A stretch of 64,000 bases of DNA from Chlamydiales bacterium. GTDB taxonomy: Bacteria > Chlamydiota > Chlamydiia > Chlamydiales > JAAKFR01. Shown piece by piece: positions 26,884-36,251 of this stretch. Position numbers and translations under genes: made by a program. The notes under the pieces are model-generated. The model was not told where the DNA came from, made no database searches, and saw nothing but the letters and a program-made list of their open reading frames with translations. The stretch covers positions 217,764-281,763 of the forward strand of contig JAJACK010000001.1 in the NCBI GenBank assembly GCA_022601535.1. Direction: 5' to 3'. Each line of letters starts with the position of its first letter. Within the stretch, counting starts at the first letter, position 1.

Positions 26884-28521
26884 TTAGTAGACCTGAGTGC
26901 TTTCATTGACAGTGACTGGTGAAGAGAGTCCCTCAGAAGAGATCGTTGCTTCTCCACGAGCTCCACCTGATGAAACAGCTTTTACAGTGATGCAGTACTC
27001 TACGGACTGATTCATGTATAGTGTTTCAATCGGCTCAAACTCAACACGGTTACCGACAATGTTTCCTGTTGTTGGGCCACTAGATGAGATTGGCTGTAGC
27101 TCATCTGTAAATTTCACGACAAGCTTTGCATCTTTATCGTCCGCTGAACCGCGGTTTGAAACACAGATTCTGTAAACAGTTGTCTCTCCAACACAGACAG
27201 GGTCGTTGGTTTCAACCATGCACATATGTGTTGCAGCCATTCCTTTCCAACAAGTTGTAGCTTCTGCACATGATGTGCATTGTCCACACTCAGAGTTAGT
27301 TGTTACAGTGACTTTGTTTGTCAAAGACCCTGCCATTTGAGATCTAACAGTGACATTGAATGTCTTTGTCTCACCTGGGCAAAGCTGTGGTAGGCACCAT
27401 AGGGCACGGTTACAGCAAATTTCAGCACCAGGAGCATCAACAATTGTTGTTCCAATTGGTGAAACATCATCAACAATCACATCATTGAGAACTAGATCTC
27501 CAGGATTAGTCACTGTGATAGTGTATTCGACTGGCTTACAAATATAAGCCCAATCTGGTCCTGTCTTTGTCACATTGACACAAGGCTCGTTGATAAGCGT
27601 TGTCGCTTCAGCTGAACACTTAGGTCCACCACAGAAGCTTACGGTTGCAACATTTGTGACACATCCCCGCTTCACAGCGCAGAAGTCTAGACAGATCATT
27701 TTTTTGTCACCTGGGCACATATTCCCAAGTTCATAAGTCAAACAGCTCTGTCCACTTTCATGGCATAGAGCGTCTGGAACATTATCTTGGACCACAACAT
27801 CATAAGCTGTTGCTGAACCAGAGTTGCACACTTCAATTTTGTATTGAACTGGGCAGTACAAGCAAGCAGACTCTGGACCACATTTCTTAATGCAGATCAC
27901 AGGCTGTCCACAGTTTGTGTATGCACAAAGTTGTGGGCATGCGCAAACTGTTGCAGCTGCTAAACAGCAGCCCTCTTTCATTGGCTTGATCCAAACACAG
28001 ATCTTTTGAGTCTCCCCGCACTTTAGGTGAGGGAATGACCAAGAGAGAGAGTTGTCCTTATCGGGCTTAGCCGGAGGATCACTCTTAACAAATTGTGAGT
28101 CACAAGGAAGAGTTTGTCGAACCATTACGTCGGCACACTCTCTTTTAGCTGTAATTGAAATCTCTACCGGATAGGGAGATCCAACTGTAGCAAATTCAGG
28201 TGCTGTTTGGCAAAGGTCGACGACACAGTCATCACAAGTGCGGTAAGATGACATATTCCCATAACACTTGTCTTCTTTTGTCTCACAGTTTCCATTTCCA
28301 CAAGGGGCAACAGTAGAGTCGCAAGGGAAAAATGGGTTAGAATCAGAATCGCACGATTTTGAAGGTGCGCATTTAGTTGGGCAAGGATCACAACTAGTGT
28401 CACAGCTGAACATCTCACAAGGTGAGAAAAAGCAATCACACCAATTTCGATTACAGCTTCCCATCGAAAACAGGCTCAAGATAAAGAGTCCTGTCATCGC
28501 TGATCGAATGGTTCTTCTCAT
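26884..28521 (-). CDS. omcB: Large cysteine-rich outer-membrane-complex protein OmcB
   Basis: A 545-residue OmcB homologue. In chlamydiae this disulfide-linked periplasmic protein builds the rigid envelope of the elementary body in place of most peptidoglycan. Features: a signal peptide (ending near SMGSC), a Cys-dense N-terminal region (about 22-95), then three or four DUF11-type beta-sandwich repeats, recognisable from lines such as VEYTITVTNPGDLVLNDVIV and VQYKIEVCNSGSATAYDVVV. Cys are spread through the whole chain. It lies downstream of omcA in the chlamydial order. AGGAGA precedes the ATG. Expression is late in the developmental cycle in studied species. Confidence 0.96.
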   Translation of the reverse strand: MRRTIRSAMTGLFILSLFSMGSCNRNWCDCFFSPCEMFSCDTSCDPCPTKCAPSKSCDSDSNPFFPCDSTVAPCGNGNCETKEDKCYGNMSSYRTCDDCVVDLCQTAPEFATVGSPYPVEISITAKRECADVMVRQTLPCDSQFVKSDPPAKPDKDNSLSWSFPHLKCGETQKICVWIKPMKEGCCLAAATVCACPQLCAYTNCGQPVICIKKCGPESACLYCPVQYKIEVCNSGSATAYDVVVQDNVPDALCHESGQSCLTYELGNMCPGDKKMICLDFCAVKRGCVTNVATVSFCGGPKCSAEATTLINEPCVNVTKTGPDWAYICKPVEYTITVTNPGDLVLNDVIVDDVSPIGTTIVDAPGAEICCNRALWCLPQLCPGETKTFNVTVRSQMAGSLTNKVTVTTNSECGQCTSCAEATTCWKGMAATHMCMVETNDPVCVGETTVYRICVSNRGSADDKDAKLVVKFTDELQPISSSGPTTGNIVGNRVEFEPIETLYMNQSVEYCITVKAVSSGGARGEATISSEGLSSPVTVNESTQVY

Positions 28522-28625
28522 TTAAGAATCTCCTATTGAAGGTTGTTTAATATACGATTTTCAACTCAACGATGCCGGTAGAAACTCCGCTTTCCCTTTA
28601 CACCACTTATCGCTGTTTATTTATC

Positions 28626-28654
28626 CTAGGCCTCGAGCAAAGCTCAAGGCCTAG
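28626..28654 (-). terminator. Stem-loop between omcA and omcB (possible attenuator)
   Basis: Thirteen-base arms with one mismatch (CTAGGCCT..GAGC) and an AAA/TTT loop, in the 165-bp gap between the two genes. No T-run follows, so partial termination or mRNA processing giving different omcA and omcB levels is more likely than full termination. Confidence 0.5.
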
Positions 28655-28686
28655 AAATTATTCTACCTGCCGGCCTCAAAACTCAA

Positions 28687-28995
28687 TTAAGAGCAACGAG
28701 GAGCACACTTAGGTGCACACTTAGGTGGGCACTTAGGTGGGCAGCAAGGATCGCACTTAGGTGCACAACTTTTTGGGGCACAAGGCTTGTAAGTTGGGCA
28801 GCTAGGCTCACACTTTGGCTTTGGGGCACATGGATCACACTTTGGTTTGCATGGATCACATTTTGGTTTGCAGCATGGGTCACAGTTTCCCCAACTGCAC
28901 GGATCACAAAAACAGTCTGTGATGCAGTTACAACCAGCTAAGCTAAACGCTCCTACTAGGAAAAGCGCGGCGAAGGCCATTTTTAAATGTTTCAT
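28687..28995 (-). CDS. omcA: Small cysteine-rich lipoprotein OmcA
   Basis: A 102-residue lipoprotein. The start MKHLKMAF (ATG at 28995) follows AGGAG at good spacing, and the longer frame upstream to 29085 is rejected. The lipobox LAGC gives a mature protein that is almost entirely Cys, Pro, Lys and Asp in short repeats (CDPCKPK, CAPK, CPPK). OmcA partners OmcB in the disulfide-linked envelope of chlamydial infectious forms. The repeat tail is longer than I recall for the Chlamydiaceae protein (about 88 residues). Confidence 0.92.
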   Translation of the reverse strand: MKHLKMAFAALFLVGAFSLAGCNCITDCFCDPCSWGNCDPCCKPKCDPCKPKCDPCAPKPKCEPSCPTYKPCAPKSCAPKCDPCCPPKCPPKCAPKCAPRCS

Positions 28996-29249
28996 ATGAA
29001 ACTCCTTAGGTTTATATTTAGGATTCCTCCCGTCATGACCGGGTTCTGTACTCCGAAGTACAGTCCATATGTAAACTATTATCAAATGAATACCATTAAT
29101 ATATCAAACTTTTTTTAAAAATAACTAGTAATTAGTCTTAATTATAGTATGATTAGGTGGTGAATATTAAAGACTTATGTGTGTTTAAGAAAATATTGAG
29201 AAAATTTATCCGTTGAAACTTAAAAGGAGTGCCGCTACTCTGATCCCCC

Positions 29250-30614
29250 ATGGATGTATTAGAAATTTCAGGTAGTTGCAAGCTAAAAGGGATCGTTAAG
29301 ACACAAGGGGCCAAGAATGCGATGACAAAGTTGCTCGTCGCTTCTCTACTCTCTGACAAAAAGTGTATTTTCTACAATGTTCCTACAATCAAAGATGTTG
29401 AAATCACAGTCAATCTCTGCCGCGAAATTGGCTCTGTTGTCGAATGGGACAAAGAGAACAAAACGATCGAAATTATAACTAAAGAACTTAAAACCAGCTA
29501 TATACCTCAAAGTTATTCAGGCGCAAACCGTATTCCTATCTTGATGATTGGGGCTCTTCTTGGACGAACAACGGATGAGATCATCATTCCAACAGTGGGT
29601 GGTGATGCAATAGGAATCCGTTCCGTTGATTTTCATGTATCTGCTTTGCAGAAACTTGGAGCAACAATTGAATACCGTGAGATGAAAAAAGAGGGGGCTT
29701 ACCTCGCCTATGCTCACCAAGGGTTAACAGGAAACCTGATCGAGCTCCCTTATCCCTCGATTGGAGCGACGGAGAACTCAATCTTAGCTGGAGTACGCTC
29801 AAAAGGGTACACAGTCATTAAAAATGCGGCTACAGAGCCTGAAATCATCGATCTCATCCTCTTTTTACAAAAAATGGGTGCAAATATCTCGATTGACACC
29901 GACCGGACAATCCGCATTGAGGGGAATCTAGTTTCTCATGAAGTGGAACATACTGTTGTTTCTGACCGGATAGAATCAGCCTCTTTTGGGATGGCTGCTC
30001 TTGCAACAGGTGGGGATGTTTTTGTAGAAGGAGCATCCCACCCCAACATGATCACATTCCTCAATAGGATTAGAGAGCTCGGTGGTGGGTTTGCCGTCAA
30101 AAAAGAGGGAATTCGATTTTTTGCTGATGGCCCTCTAAGAGGAGGGCAAGTCATTGAAACAGATGTCCACCCAGGTTTTATGACTGACTGGCAACAGCCC
30201 TATGCCGTTTTGCTCTCTCAGGCGGAAGGGACATCGGTGATTCATGAAACGGTTTATGATAACCGCTTTGGCTACACCTACATGCTTCAAAAAATGGGCG
30301 CTGACATCGAACGGTTTAAAGAGTGCCTTGGAGGCAAAACATGCCGTTTTGCAATGCAAAATTACGAACATAGTATCATTGTCAAAGGAAAAACTCCTCT
30401 TCATGGACAAAAGATTACAATCCCCGATTTGCGCGCCGGCTTTGCCTATGTGATGGCAGCTCTTGTTGCTAAAGGACCAACGACAATTACAGGGGCTTCT
30501 TACCTCGATCGAGGGTATGAAAACCTGTTAGATAAACTCCAATCATTAGGAGCTGATATCAAGCGTGTTGGCCTAAAACCAACTCCACCTAAAGCTTCTA
30601 AAGTTTCCGTCTAA
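29250..30614 (+). CDS. murA: UDP-N-acetylglucosamine 1-carboxyvinyltransferase
   Basis: A 454-residue MurA, which adds enolpyruvate from PEP to UDP-GlcNAc as the first committed step of peptidoglycan synthesis. Conserved regions include GAKNAMTKLLVASLLSD, GANRIPILMIGALLGR and DPGFMTDWQQP-like VHPGFMTDWQQPYAVLLSQ. The loop that normally has the catalytic Cys reads GGDAIG: Asp119 (codon 29604-29606) replaces Cys, as in Chlamydia and mycobacteria, a change known to give intrinsic fosfomycin resistance. It abuts the EpmB-like gene, whose ATG overlaps the murA stop by one base. Confidence 0.96.
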   Translation: MDVLEISGSCKLKGIVKTQGAKNAMTKLLVASLLSDKKCIFYNVPTIKDVEITVNLCREIGSVVEWDKENKTIEIITKELKTSYIPQSYSGANRIPILMIGALLGRTTDEIIIPTVGGDAIGIRSVDFHVSALQKLGATIEYREMKKEGAYLAYAHQGLTGNLIELPYPSIGATENSILAGVRSKGYTVIKNAATEPEIIDLILFLQKMGANISIDTDRTIRIEGNLVSHEVEHTVVSDRIESASFGMAALATGGDVFVEGASHPNMITFLNRIRELGGGFAVKKEGIRFFADGPLRGGQVIETDVHPGFMTDWQQPYAVLLSQAEGTSVIHETVYDNRFGYTYMLQKMGADIERFKECLGGKTCRFAMQNYEHSIIVKGKTPLHGQKITIPDLRAGFAYVMAALVAKGPTTITGASYLDRGYENLLDKLQSLGADIKRVGLKPTPPKASKVSV

Positions 30615-31534
30615 TGCGTGCGATCACTTCATTGGAGCAGCTCTGCTCCTATCTTGAACTGACTGATACTCAATGTCAAAAACTGATTGCACACCCCTTT
30701 CCCCTCCTCCTCCCTCTTCGGCTTGCTAAAAAAATCCAAAAAGGGACTCTAAATGATCCCATCTTGAGACAATTCGTTCCTCTTCAAGAGGAAAATTCTG
30801 AAAAAGAAGGATTTACTTCTAATCCTGTCGGAGATATTCAGGCGTGTCAAACTCCTAAGTTTTTGAAAAAGTATCAGTCACGTGCCCTTTTGATGACCTC
30901 TTCTGCCTGTGCGATGAATTGCCGCTTCTGCTTTCGACGAGAATTTCCCTATGAATCAGGCCCTTTTGAACAAGAGCTTCAACTCATTAGAGAAGATACC
31001 ACCCTACGTGAAATTATCTTAAGTGGGGGAGATCCTCTTTCTCTCCCCAACCGACTGCTTAAAAACCTTCTCTCTCAATTAGAAGAGATCCCCCATCTCA
31101 AACGAGTTCGCTACCACACCCGCTATCCAATCGCTTATCCTGAACGGATCGATGAAACCTTTCTCTCTTTTTTCCAAAGCCGTCTCCAATTTTGGTTTGC
31201 AATCCACTGCAACCACCCTAAAGAGCTTGATGATGATGTGATTTTAGCATTGCAGAAGATTCCAGCCCCTGTGCTTTGCCAAACGGTTTTGCTAAAAGGT
31301 GTGAATGACCATCTTCCAACTCTAAAAGAACTTTGTGAAAAACTGATCGACAACGGTTTTTTTCCCTATTACCTCCATCAGCTCGATAAAGTGAGTGGAG
31401 CGGCTCACTTTGAGGTGTCTGAAAAAAAAGGACAAGAGCTTATCAAAGGGTTAGAAGAGGAACTCTCTGGTTATGGTGTATTCCGCTATGTCAAAGAGGT
31501 TGCCGGCGCACCTTGCAAAGTGTCAGTGCATTGA
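30614..31534 (+). CDS. epmB: EpmB/KamA-family radical SAM lysine 2,3-aminomutase
   Basis: A 306-residue radical SAM, PLP-dependent aminomutase. The 4Fe-4S motif is CAMNCRFCFR (Cys-x3-Cys-x2-Cys), SGGDPLSL binds SAM, and LDKVSGAAHF near the C-terminus carries the PLP Lys. The short length and sequence fit EpmB (YjeK), which makes (R)-beta-lysine for modification of elongation factor P, better than clostridial KamA. An EpmA ligase would be needed and is not in this window. It is coupled to murA and overlaps the convergent ATPase gene by 44 bp. Confidence 0.88.
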   Translation: MRAITSLEQLCSYLELTDTQCQKLIAHPFPLLLPLRLAKKIQKGTLNDPILRQFVPLQEENSEKEGFTSNPVGDIQACQTPKFLKKYQSRALLMTSSACAMNCRFCFRREFPYESGPFEQELQLIREDTTLREIILSGGDPLSLPNRLLKNLLSQLEEIPHLKRVRYHTRYPIAYPERIDETFLSFFQSRLQFWFAIHCNHPKELDDDVILALQKIPAPVLCQTVLLKGVNDHLPTLKELCEKLIDNGFFPYYLHQLDKVSGAAHFEVSEKKGQELIKGLEEELSGYGVFRYVKEVAGAPCKVSVH

Positions 31535-33548
31535 AAATAACAACAAGTGTTGCTCCTGTATCAGCTGCAATTGCCATCCAAAGTGTTGCTAAATTTGAAA
31601 GAGCGAGCATCACAAAGAGCAGTTTAACACCGAGAGCAAACCAAACATTTTGACGAATAGTCCGAAGCACTCTTTTTGAATAACCAATGAGCCAGGGAAG
31701 TTTTCTAAGGTCATCAGCCATCAAAGCGATATCACTTGTCTCAAGTGCAACATCAGTCCCCCGTTTTCCCATTGCGATACCAAGTGTTGCAGCCGCCATT
31801 GAAGGGGCATCATTCACCCCATCTCCAACCATTGCAACCTTCTCCCACCGCTTTTTCAGTCGATAGATCTCTTCGAGCTTGTCTTCAGGAAGAAGCTCTG
31901 CCTTATAGGAAATCCCACAGAGTTTCGCAATTTCAGCAGCTGTTTTTTCATTATCACCCGTCAACATGATGATCTCTTCTACGCCCGCTAATTTCATCTC
32001 TTCCATCGCCTGCCCAATCTGTTCACGTGGCATATCAGCGATACTGATCAATCCACACACATGATCTTCATTTCCAATTGCAATCACTGAATGACCTGCA
32101 TCTTCCATTTCAAGTGCTTTCTCATGGATTTCAGCATTCTCTTGACCCACCTCATGCATATAGCGGTGTGATCCAATCCAAAAAAGCTTTCCTAAATAGA
32201 GCGCCTGCGCCCCTTTTCCCTTTACGATTTGAAAATTTGTTGCTTTTTCTGTTTCAATTCCCTCTCCGTAACTTAAAATCGCACGGGCCAATGGGTGCTC
32301 TGACCCCCATTCAAGGGCGACAGCTCTCTCTAAAAGCTCCTTCTCTGTATGTCCATTGAAAGGGAATACCTCTTGTACCTTTGGCTCTCCACGGGTCAAT
32401 GTTCCTGTTTTATCAAGTGCAATCGCTTTGATCCGTCCCATCTCCTCTAAGAAAATGCCTCCCTTAATCAACACTCCTTGCCGCGCTGCGGCGGTTAACC
32501 CTGAGACCATGCTGACAGGTGTTGAAATCACAAGGGCACAAGGGCATGCGATGACAAGCAAAACCAATCCTCGGTAGATCCAGCTCACCCAAGGGGCTGC
32601 AAATAAAAGAGGGGGGATAACCATGACGAGAAAAGCAAAAAGAAACATCACCGGTGTGTAATAACGGGCAAAGGTTTCAACCCACTGCTCACTATTTGAG
32701 CGTTTGAGCCGAGCCTCTTCAACCAGAGCGATGATCCGGGCTAAAACTGTCTCATCTGCCCCTTTTAAAACCTCAAAGTCTAAAGCTCCTTCCTGGTTCA
32801 TCGTCCCTGCATAAAGGAGATCTCCTTCTCCTTTTGCAACAGGAATCGACTCACCTGTAATCGTTGACTCATCAACGGATGAACGCCCTGCTAAAATCTT
32901 TCCATCAAGAGGAACTTTTTCTCCCGGCTTTACAAGCAATCGTTCTCCAACAGCGACCTCCTCTACTGGGAGAGATCGCCCATCGGTCAACGTAGCGGTC
33001 AAAGGAGAGAGTTCCATCAAAGAAGAGATCGCTGTATGGGCCCGCTTCACACTCCACTGCTCGAGTAAGAGGGCCAATGAAAAGAGAAAGGCAACCGTTG
33101 CTCCTTCAAACCATTGATGAATCGCAACTGCTCCACAGATGGCAACCACCATCAATAAATTCATATCAAATGAGAGACGGCGGAGGGCAAAAAATGCCTT
33201 GGGAAGAACAAACCAAACTCCAAAGAAAATAGCCGCGAGATAAAAAAATCGTTCATTAGAAAGAAGCGCAATAAAGATTGAGACGAGGCTACACCCTGTG
33301 AAAATCAACCGGCCGTGCTCTTCCCAAAACGTTGCATGAGCCTTTGACCACTCTTGCCCTTTCATTCCTGTTTGAGCAATCAACTCTTCAATCTTTTCTC
33401 GGCTCACTTTTGCTGGGTCAAAAACCACAACCATTTTTGCTTGAAGAACGTTAAACTCTAAATCTTCGACATGGGGCAAAAGCTGTTTTTTTAAGAGAGA
33501 AACCTCTTCTACACAGTCGAGCCCTGCAACTTTGTAAGCTATCTTCAC
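31491..33548 (-). CDS. Heavy-metal P1B-type ATPase (ZntA/CadA-like)
   Basis: A 685-residue metal-exporting ATPase. The N-terminal ferredoxin-like metal-binding domain (about 1-70) has DCVEE, with one Cys where the usual motif is CxxC. Membrane helices, the actuator TGES, the CPC metal site in VIACPCALVIST, the phosphorylation motif DKTGTLTRGE and GDGVNDAPSMAAA follow. The CPC motif supports Zn, Cd, Pb or Cu transport; divalent Zn/Cd is favoured by overall similarity. The C-terminus overlaps the convergent epmB; the start overlaps the argS stop by four bases. Confidence 0.92.
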   Translation of the reverse strand: MKIAYKVAGLDCVEEVSLLKKQLLPHVEDLEFNVLQAKMVVVFDPAKVSREKIEELIAQTGMKGQEWSKAHATFWEEHGRLIFTGCSLVSIFIALLSNERFFYLAAIFFGVWFVLPKAFFALRRLSFDMNLLMVVAICGAVAIHQWFEGATVAFLFSLALLLEQWSVKRAHTAISSLMELSPLTATLTDGRSLPVEEVAVGERLLVKPGEKVPLDGKILAGRSSVDESTITGESIPVAKGEGDLLYAGTMNQEGALDFEVLKGADETVLARIIALVEEARLKRSNSEQWVETFARYYTPVMFLFAFLVMVIPPLLFAAPWVSWIYRGLVLLVIACPCALVISTPVSMVSGLTAAARQGVLIKGGIFLEEMGRIKAIALDKTGTLTRGEPKVQEVFPFNGHTEKELLERAVALEWGSEHPLARAILSYGEGIETEKATNFQIVKGKGAQALYLGKLFWIGSHRYMHEVGQENAEIHEKALEMEDAGHSVIAIGNEDHVCGLISIADMPREQIGQAMEEMKLAGVEEIIMLTGDNEKTAAEIAKLCGISYKAELLPEDKLEEIYRLKKRWEKVAMVGDGVNDAPSMAAATLGIAMGKRGTDVALETSDIALMADDLRKLPWLIGYSKRVLRTIRQNVWFALGVKLLFVMLALSNLATLWMAIAADTGATLVVIFNALTLCKVRRQPL

Positions 33549-35215
33549 ATCCTATCCACTGTTTTCAGCCCCAAAATATGCAACCCCTTTTCCAATACTT
33601 GTTTTGTCGCTTCACATAAAAGGAACCGTCGACTCTGTTCTGCTGATCCCACAACCTTGCAGTCGCGGAAAAATGCATTGAACCTCCCAGCTAATTGGTA
33701 GAGATAGTCGGTCAAATAATTGGGCATCAGATCTTCTTCCATCGACGCCACAACCTCCGCAAAACGAAGTAGGTGGAGTCCTAAATCAATCTCAGATGGA
33801 TGCTTGAGCTCGATCTTTACATCTTCAAGATCTCCCCCCTTCATCTTACGCTTAATCCCTGCAATCCGGACGTACGAGTAGAGGATAAATGCGGCTGTGT
33901 TCCCTTCAAATCTCAACATCCGGCTATAACTAAACGCGTAATCACTCACACGGTTGCATGAAAGATCTGCATACTTCACTGCATCGATCCCCAAAATTTG
34001 GGCAAGCCCGTGTGCATCCTCCATCTCTCGTTCTTTCAAGATCTCTTCTGCTCGCTCTTGCGCCCGATGTAAAAGATCGATCAGCCGTTCCACTTCTCCT
34101 GAGCGAGTCCGAAATTTCTTTCCATCTTCTCCAAGAACGACACCAAAAGGAACATGATCAAACCGAACATCTCCTAAATAACCAGCTTTTTCAGCGCTCA
34201 GACGAACCAATTCAAAATGTTGAGACTGACCACTATCGGTCACAATAATGATCCGATCAGCCCCCTCGTCTTCTATCCGCTGCCGCATCGCAGCCATATC
34301 GGTTGTATCGTAGTTGAATCCCCCATCTGATTTTTGAATCATCAGCGGAATTTTATACCCTTCATGAAAAATACATTTCGCTCCCTCTGACTCTACAACT
34401 AGCCCCTTTTTCTCAAGGTCAGAAACTACTTCGGAAAGCTTGTCGTTGTAGAAAGATTCTCCCCGCTCTGTCAACGTTACGTCCAAAAGTGCGTACACCT
34501 CTTCAAATGCTTGGCGAGAAATTTTACAGATCAATTCCCAGAGTTTAACAGACTCTTTATCACCAGCCTGTAATGCAACAACCGCTGCTCTTGCACGCTC
34601 TTTAAATCTCTCATCATCATCGAATCGTTTTTTTGATGCGCGGTACCACTCCATCAACATCGGCAAGTCAACAGGCTCCTTCCCCTCTTCTTTCATATAG
34701 ACGATGAGCATTCCAAAAGCTGTCCCCCAATCACCCACATGGTTCAATCTAAGGACTTCATGCCCTTGAAACTCAAATAATCGAGCCAAGCAATCACCGA
34801 TGATCGTCGACCTTAAATGGCCAACATGCATCTCTTTAGCGATATTTGGTGAGGAGAAATCGATGACCACCTTTTGTTTCTTTTTCGGCCAGGGGACCAA
34901 CAGGTGTTCATCGTGGTAGAGAGCATCAACCTCTTTTGAGAGGAAGGAAGCGCTAAGAGTCAAATTGATAAAGCCAGGACCTGCCACTTCCACTTTTTCA
35001 AAGATCTCTCGATCGAGACCTTCCGCCCATCTCATTGCAATCTCTCTTGGAGACATTTTGGCCACTTTTGCTAATTTCATCGCACTATTGCACTGATAGT
35101 GGCCAAACTTAGCTTGAGTTGCAGGGGTCACTTCTACTTCTGTCTCCAAGGAAGGGAAAGCATCTCTCAAAGCATCAGACAGTTTACATTCAACAACTTG
35201 AATTAACGAATCCAT
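33545..35215 (-). CDS. argS: Arginyl-tRNA synthetase
   Basis: A 556-residue class I synthetase. It has the N-terminal Add-1 domain with FGHYQCNSAMKLAK, FSSPNIAKEMHVGHLRST with the HIGH-type motif, the Rossmann region with QSQHFELV, and the KMSKS-region equivalent KFRTRSGE. The DALR anticodon-binding domain occupies the C-terminus. Length is normal. It is followed by the P-type ATPase with a four-base overlap. Confidence 0.97.
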   Translation of the reverse strand: MDSLIQVVECKLSDALRDAFPSLETEVEVTPATQAKFGHYQCNSAMKLAKVAKMSPREIAMRWAEGLDREIFEKVEVAGPGFINLTLSASFLSKEVDALYHDEHLLVPWPKKKQKVVIDFSSPNIAKEMHVGHLRSTIIGDCLARLFEFQGHEVLRLNHVGDWGTAFGMLIVYMKEEGKEPVDLPMLMEWYRASKKRFDDDERFKERARAAVVALQAGDKESVKLWELICKISRQAFEEVYALLDVTLTERGESFYNDKLSEVVSDLEKKGLVVESEGAKCIFHEGYKIPLMIQKSDGGFNYDTTDMAAMRQRIEDEGADRIIIVTDSGQSQHFELVRLSAEKAGYLGDVRFDHVPFGVVLGEDGKKFRTRSGEVERLIDLLHRAQERAEEILKEREMEDAHGLAQILGIDAVKYADLSCNRVSDYAFSYSRMLRFEGNTAAFILYSYVRIAGIKRKMKGGDLEDVKIELKHPSEIDLGLHLLRFAEVVASMEEDLMPNYLTDYLYQLAGRFNAFFRDCKVVGSAEQSRRFLLCEATKQVLEKGLHILGLKTVDRM

Positions 35216-35286
35216 ATTAGAGGTATTATAGTGACATTTTCATTTTCTGACATTCTTTTAACGCTCTAAATATTTTCACTTCAGCT

Positions 35287-35314
35287 TTGAAGCTCCTGGT
35301 AAGATCCATATAGT
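35287..35314 (+). promoter_or_regulatory. Possible promoter of the C58-like protease gene
   Basis: TTGAAG at 35287-35292, 16-base spacer, TATAGT at 35309-35314, then an AT-rich leader of 31 bases to the ATG at 35346. Spacing is slightly short. Confidence 0.4.
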
Positions 35315-35345
35315 AAATAAACTATTTTTTTGAGAAAATTAAGAA

Positions 35346-36251
35346 ATGGACTCGATTGGACCCGATATCATCCACAGCTTTAAACCGGTAGGTGACTCCT
35401 CCTCAAAGGAAAGCTCGACTATTTCTAAAACAGATAACGTATTCCAAACAATCATTAAACTGTTGCGTCATTTACCCGACTGGATCTCTATGGCGTGGAG
35501 CAAATACATCGATAACCCCGGAAAGTCTTTTGCAAAAGAGCATGGAATGGAGCAAATTTCCACTATGTTCAACCAGGCAAGACCCGGCTCTGTTCAAGAT
35601 GGAACGCAATATGAATTGAAAGAGAAAGAGAGTGGTGAAAGAGCCACTTCGGTACGGTCAACCATTGAAAGAGACTTAAAGTCTGCGCGGGGTGGAGCAA
35701 GTGATTTAACGAGCAATGACCGAACCATTACAGTCTCAGAAAAAGGGGGAAAATGTTATGCCGCCTCCATGATTGGGATTCGACTGTTTCATGACCATGG
35801 TCAAGATATTGAAAAAGTTAAAAATGCATTCTCATGGGGAGTTCCATTTGTAGCAACTTTAATTCAAGCTATCCATGATAAAGGTGCAGAGCTCTCTTCT
35901 GCTCGCCCTGGGAAAAAGCAAAGTGCCAAAGTGGCTGATATACGTGCTCGACACCTCTTAAAACTGAAAGGAGAGAGAGTCAATGCCAATCCAGACTCTA
36001 TAAACAAGTTACAAAAAGGAGCTTATGCAATTGCCATCCCTCCTCCTAAGAAAGGGGGTATTGGCCATGAGATCTCTTTTTTTATTGTAAAAAGTGGTCG
36101 TTACATCATGGATATCAACCAAGGGATGTTTAAACTCAATAATGAAGTAACATTAAGCGAAGCACTTCAAGCCGTTGCAGAAGAGTACCATTCTGATGGC
36201 CTCAATGCTAAAGGGGTTTTGATCGATAAAATTACTTCGCAGAATGGCTAA
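35346..36251 (+). CDS. Putative YopT/C58-type cysteine protease effector
   Basis: A 301-residue unknown protein with no signal peptide. Spacing and context match a papain-like C58 (YopT/AvrPphB) triad: Cys137 in GGKCYAASMIG, His241 in GIGHEISFFIV and Asp256 in YIMDINQGMFKL. In YopT the residues are Cys139, His258 and Asp274 in a 322-residue protein, and the Asp sits in an FDPNxG-like strand that resembles MDINQG here. YopT cleaves prenylated Rho GTPases in host cells. The N-terminal 60 residues are Ser/Lys rich, suitable for type III export. Function is inferred from triad geometry only. It is inserted between argS and plsC; the 3' end overlaps plsC by 20 bp. Confidence 0.68.
   Translation: MDSIGPDIIHSFKPVGDSSSKESSTISKTDNVFQTIIKLLRHLPDWISMAWSKYIDNPGKSFAKEHGMEQISTMFNQARPGSVQDGTQYELKEKESGERATSVRSTIERDLKSARGGASDLTSNDRTITVSEKGGKCYAASMIGIRLFHDHGQDIEKVKNAFSWGVPFVATLIQAIHDKGAELSSARPGKKQSAKVADIRARHLLKLKGERVNANPDSINKLQKGAYAIAIPPPKKGGIGHEISFFIVKSGRYIMDINQGMFKLNNEVTLSEALQAVAEEYHSDGLNAKGVLIDKITSQNG

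Noticed and set aside
28996..29085. Longer start for OmcA (MIIVYIWTV...).
   Set aside because: It would bury the lipoprotein signal; ATG 28995 has a good ribosome-binding site and gives a clean lipobox.
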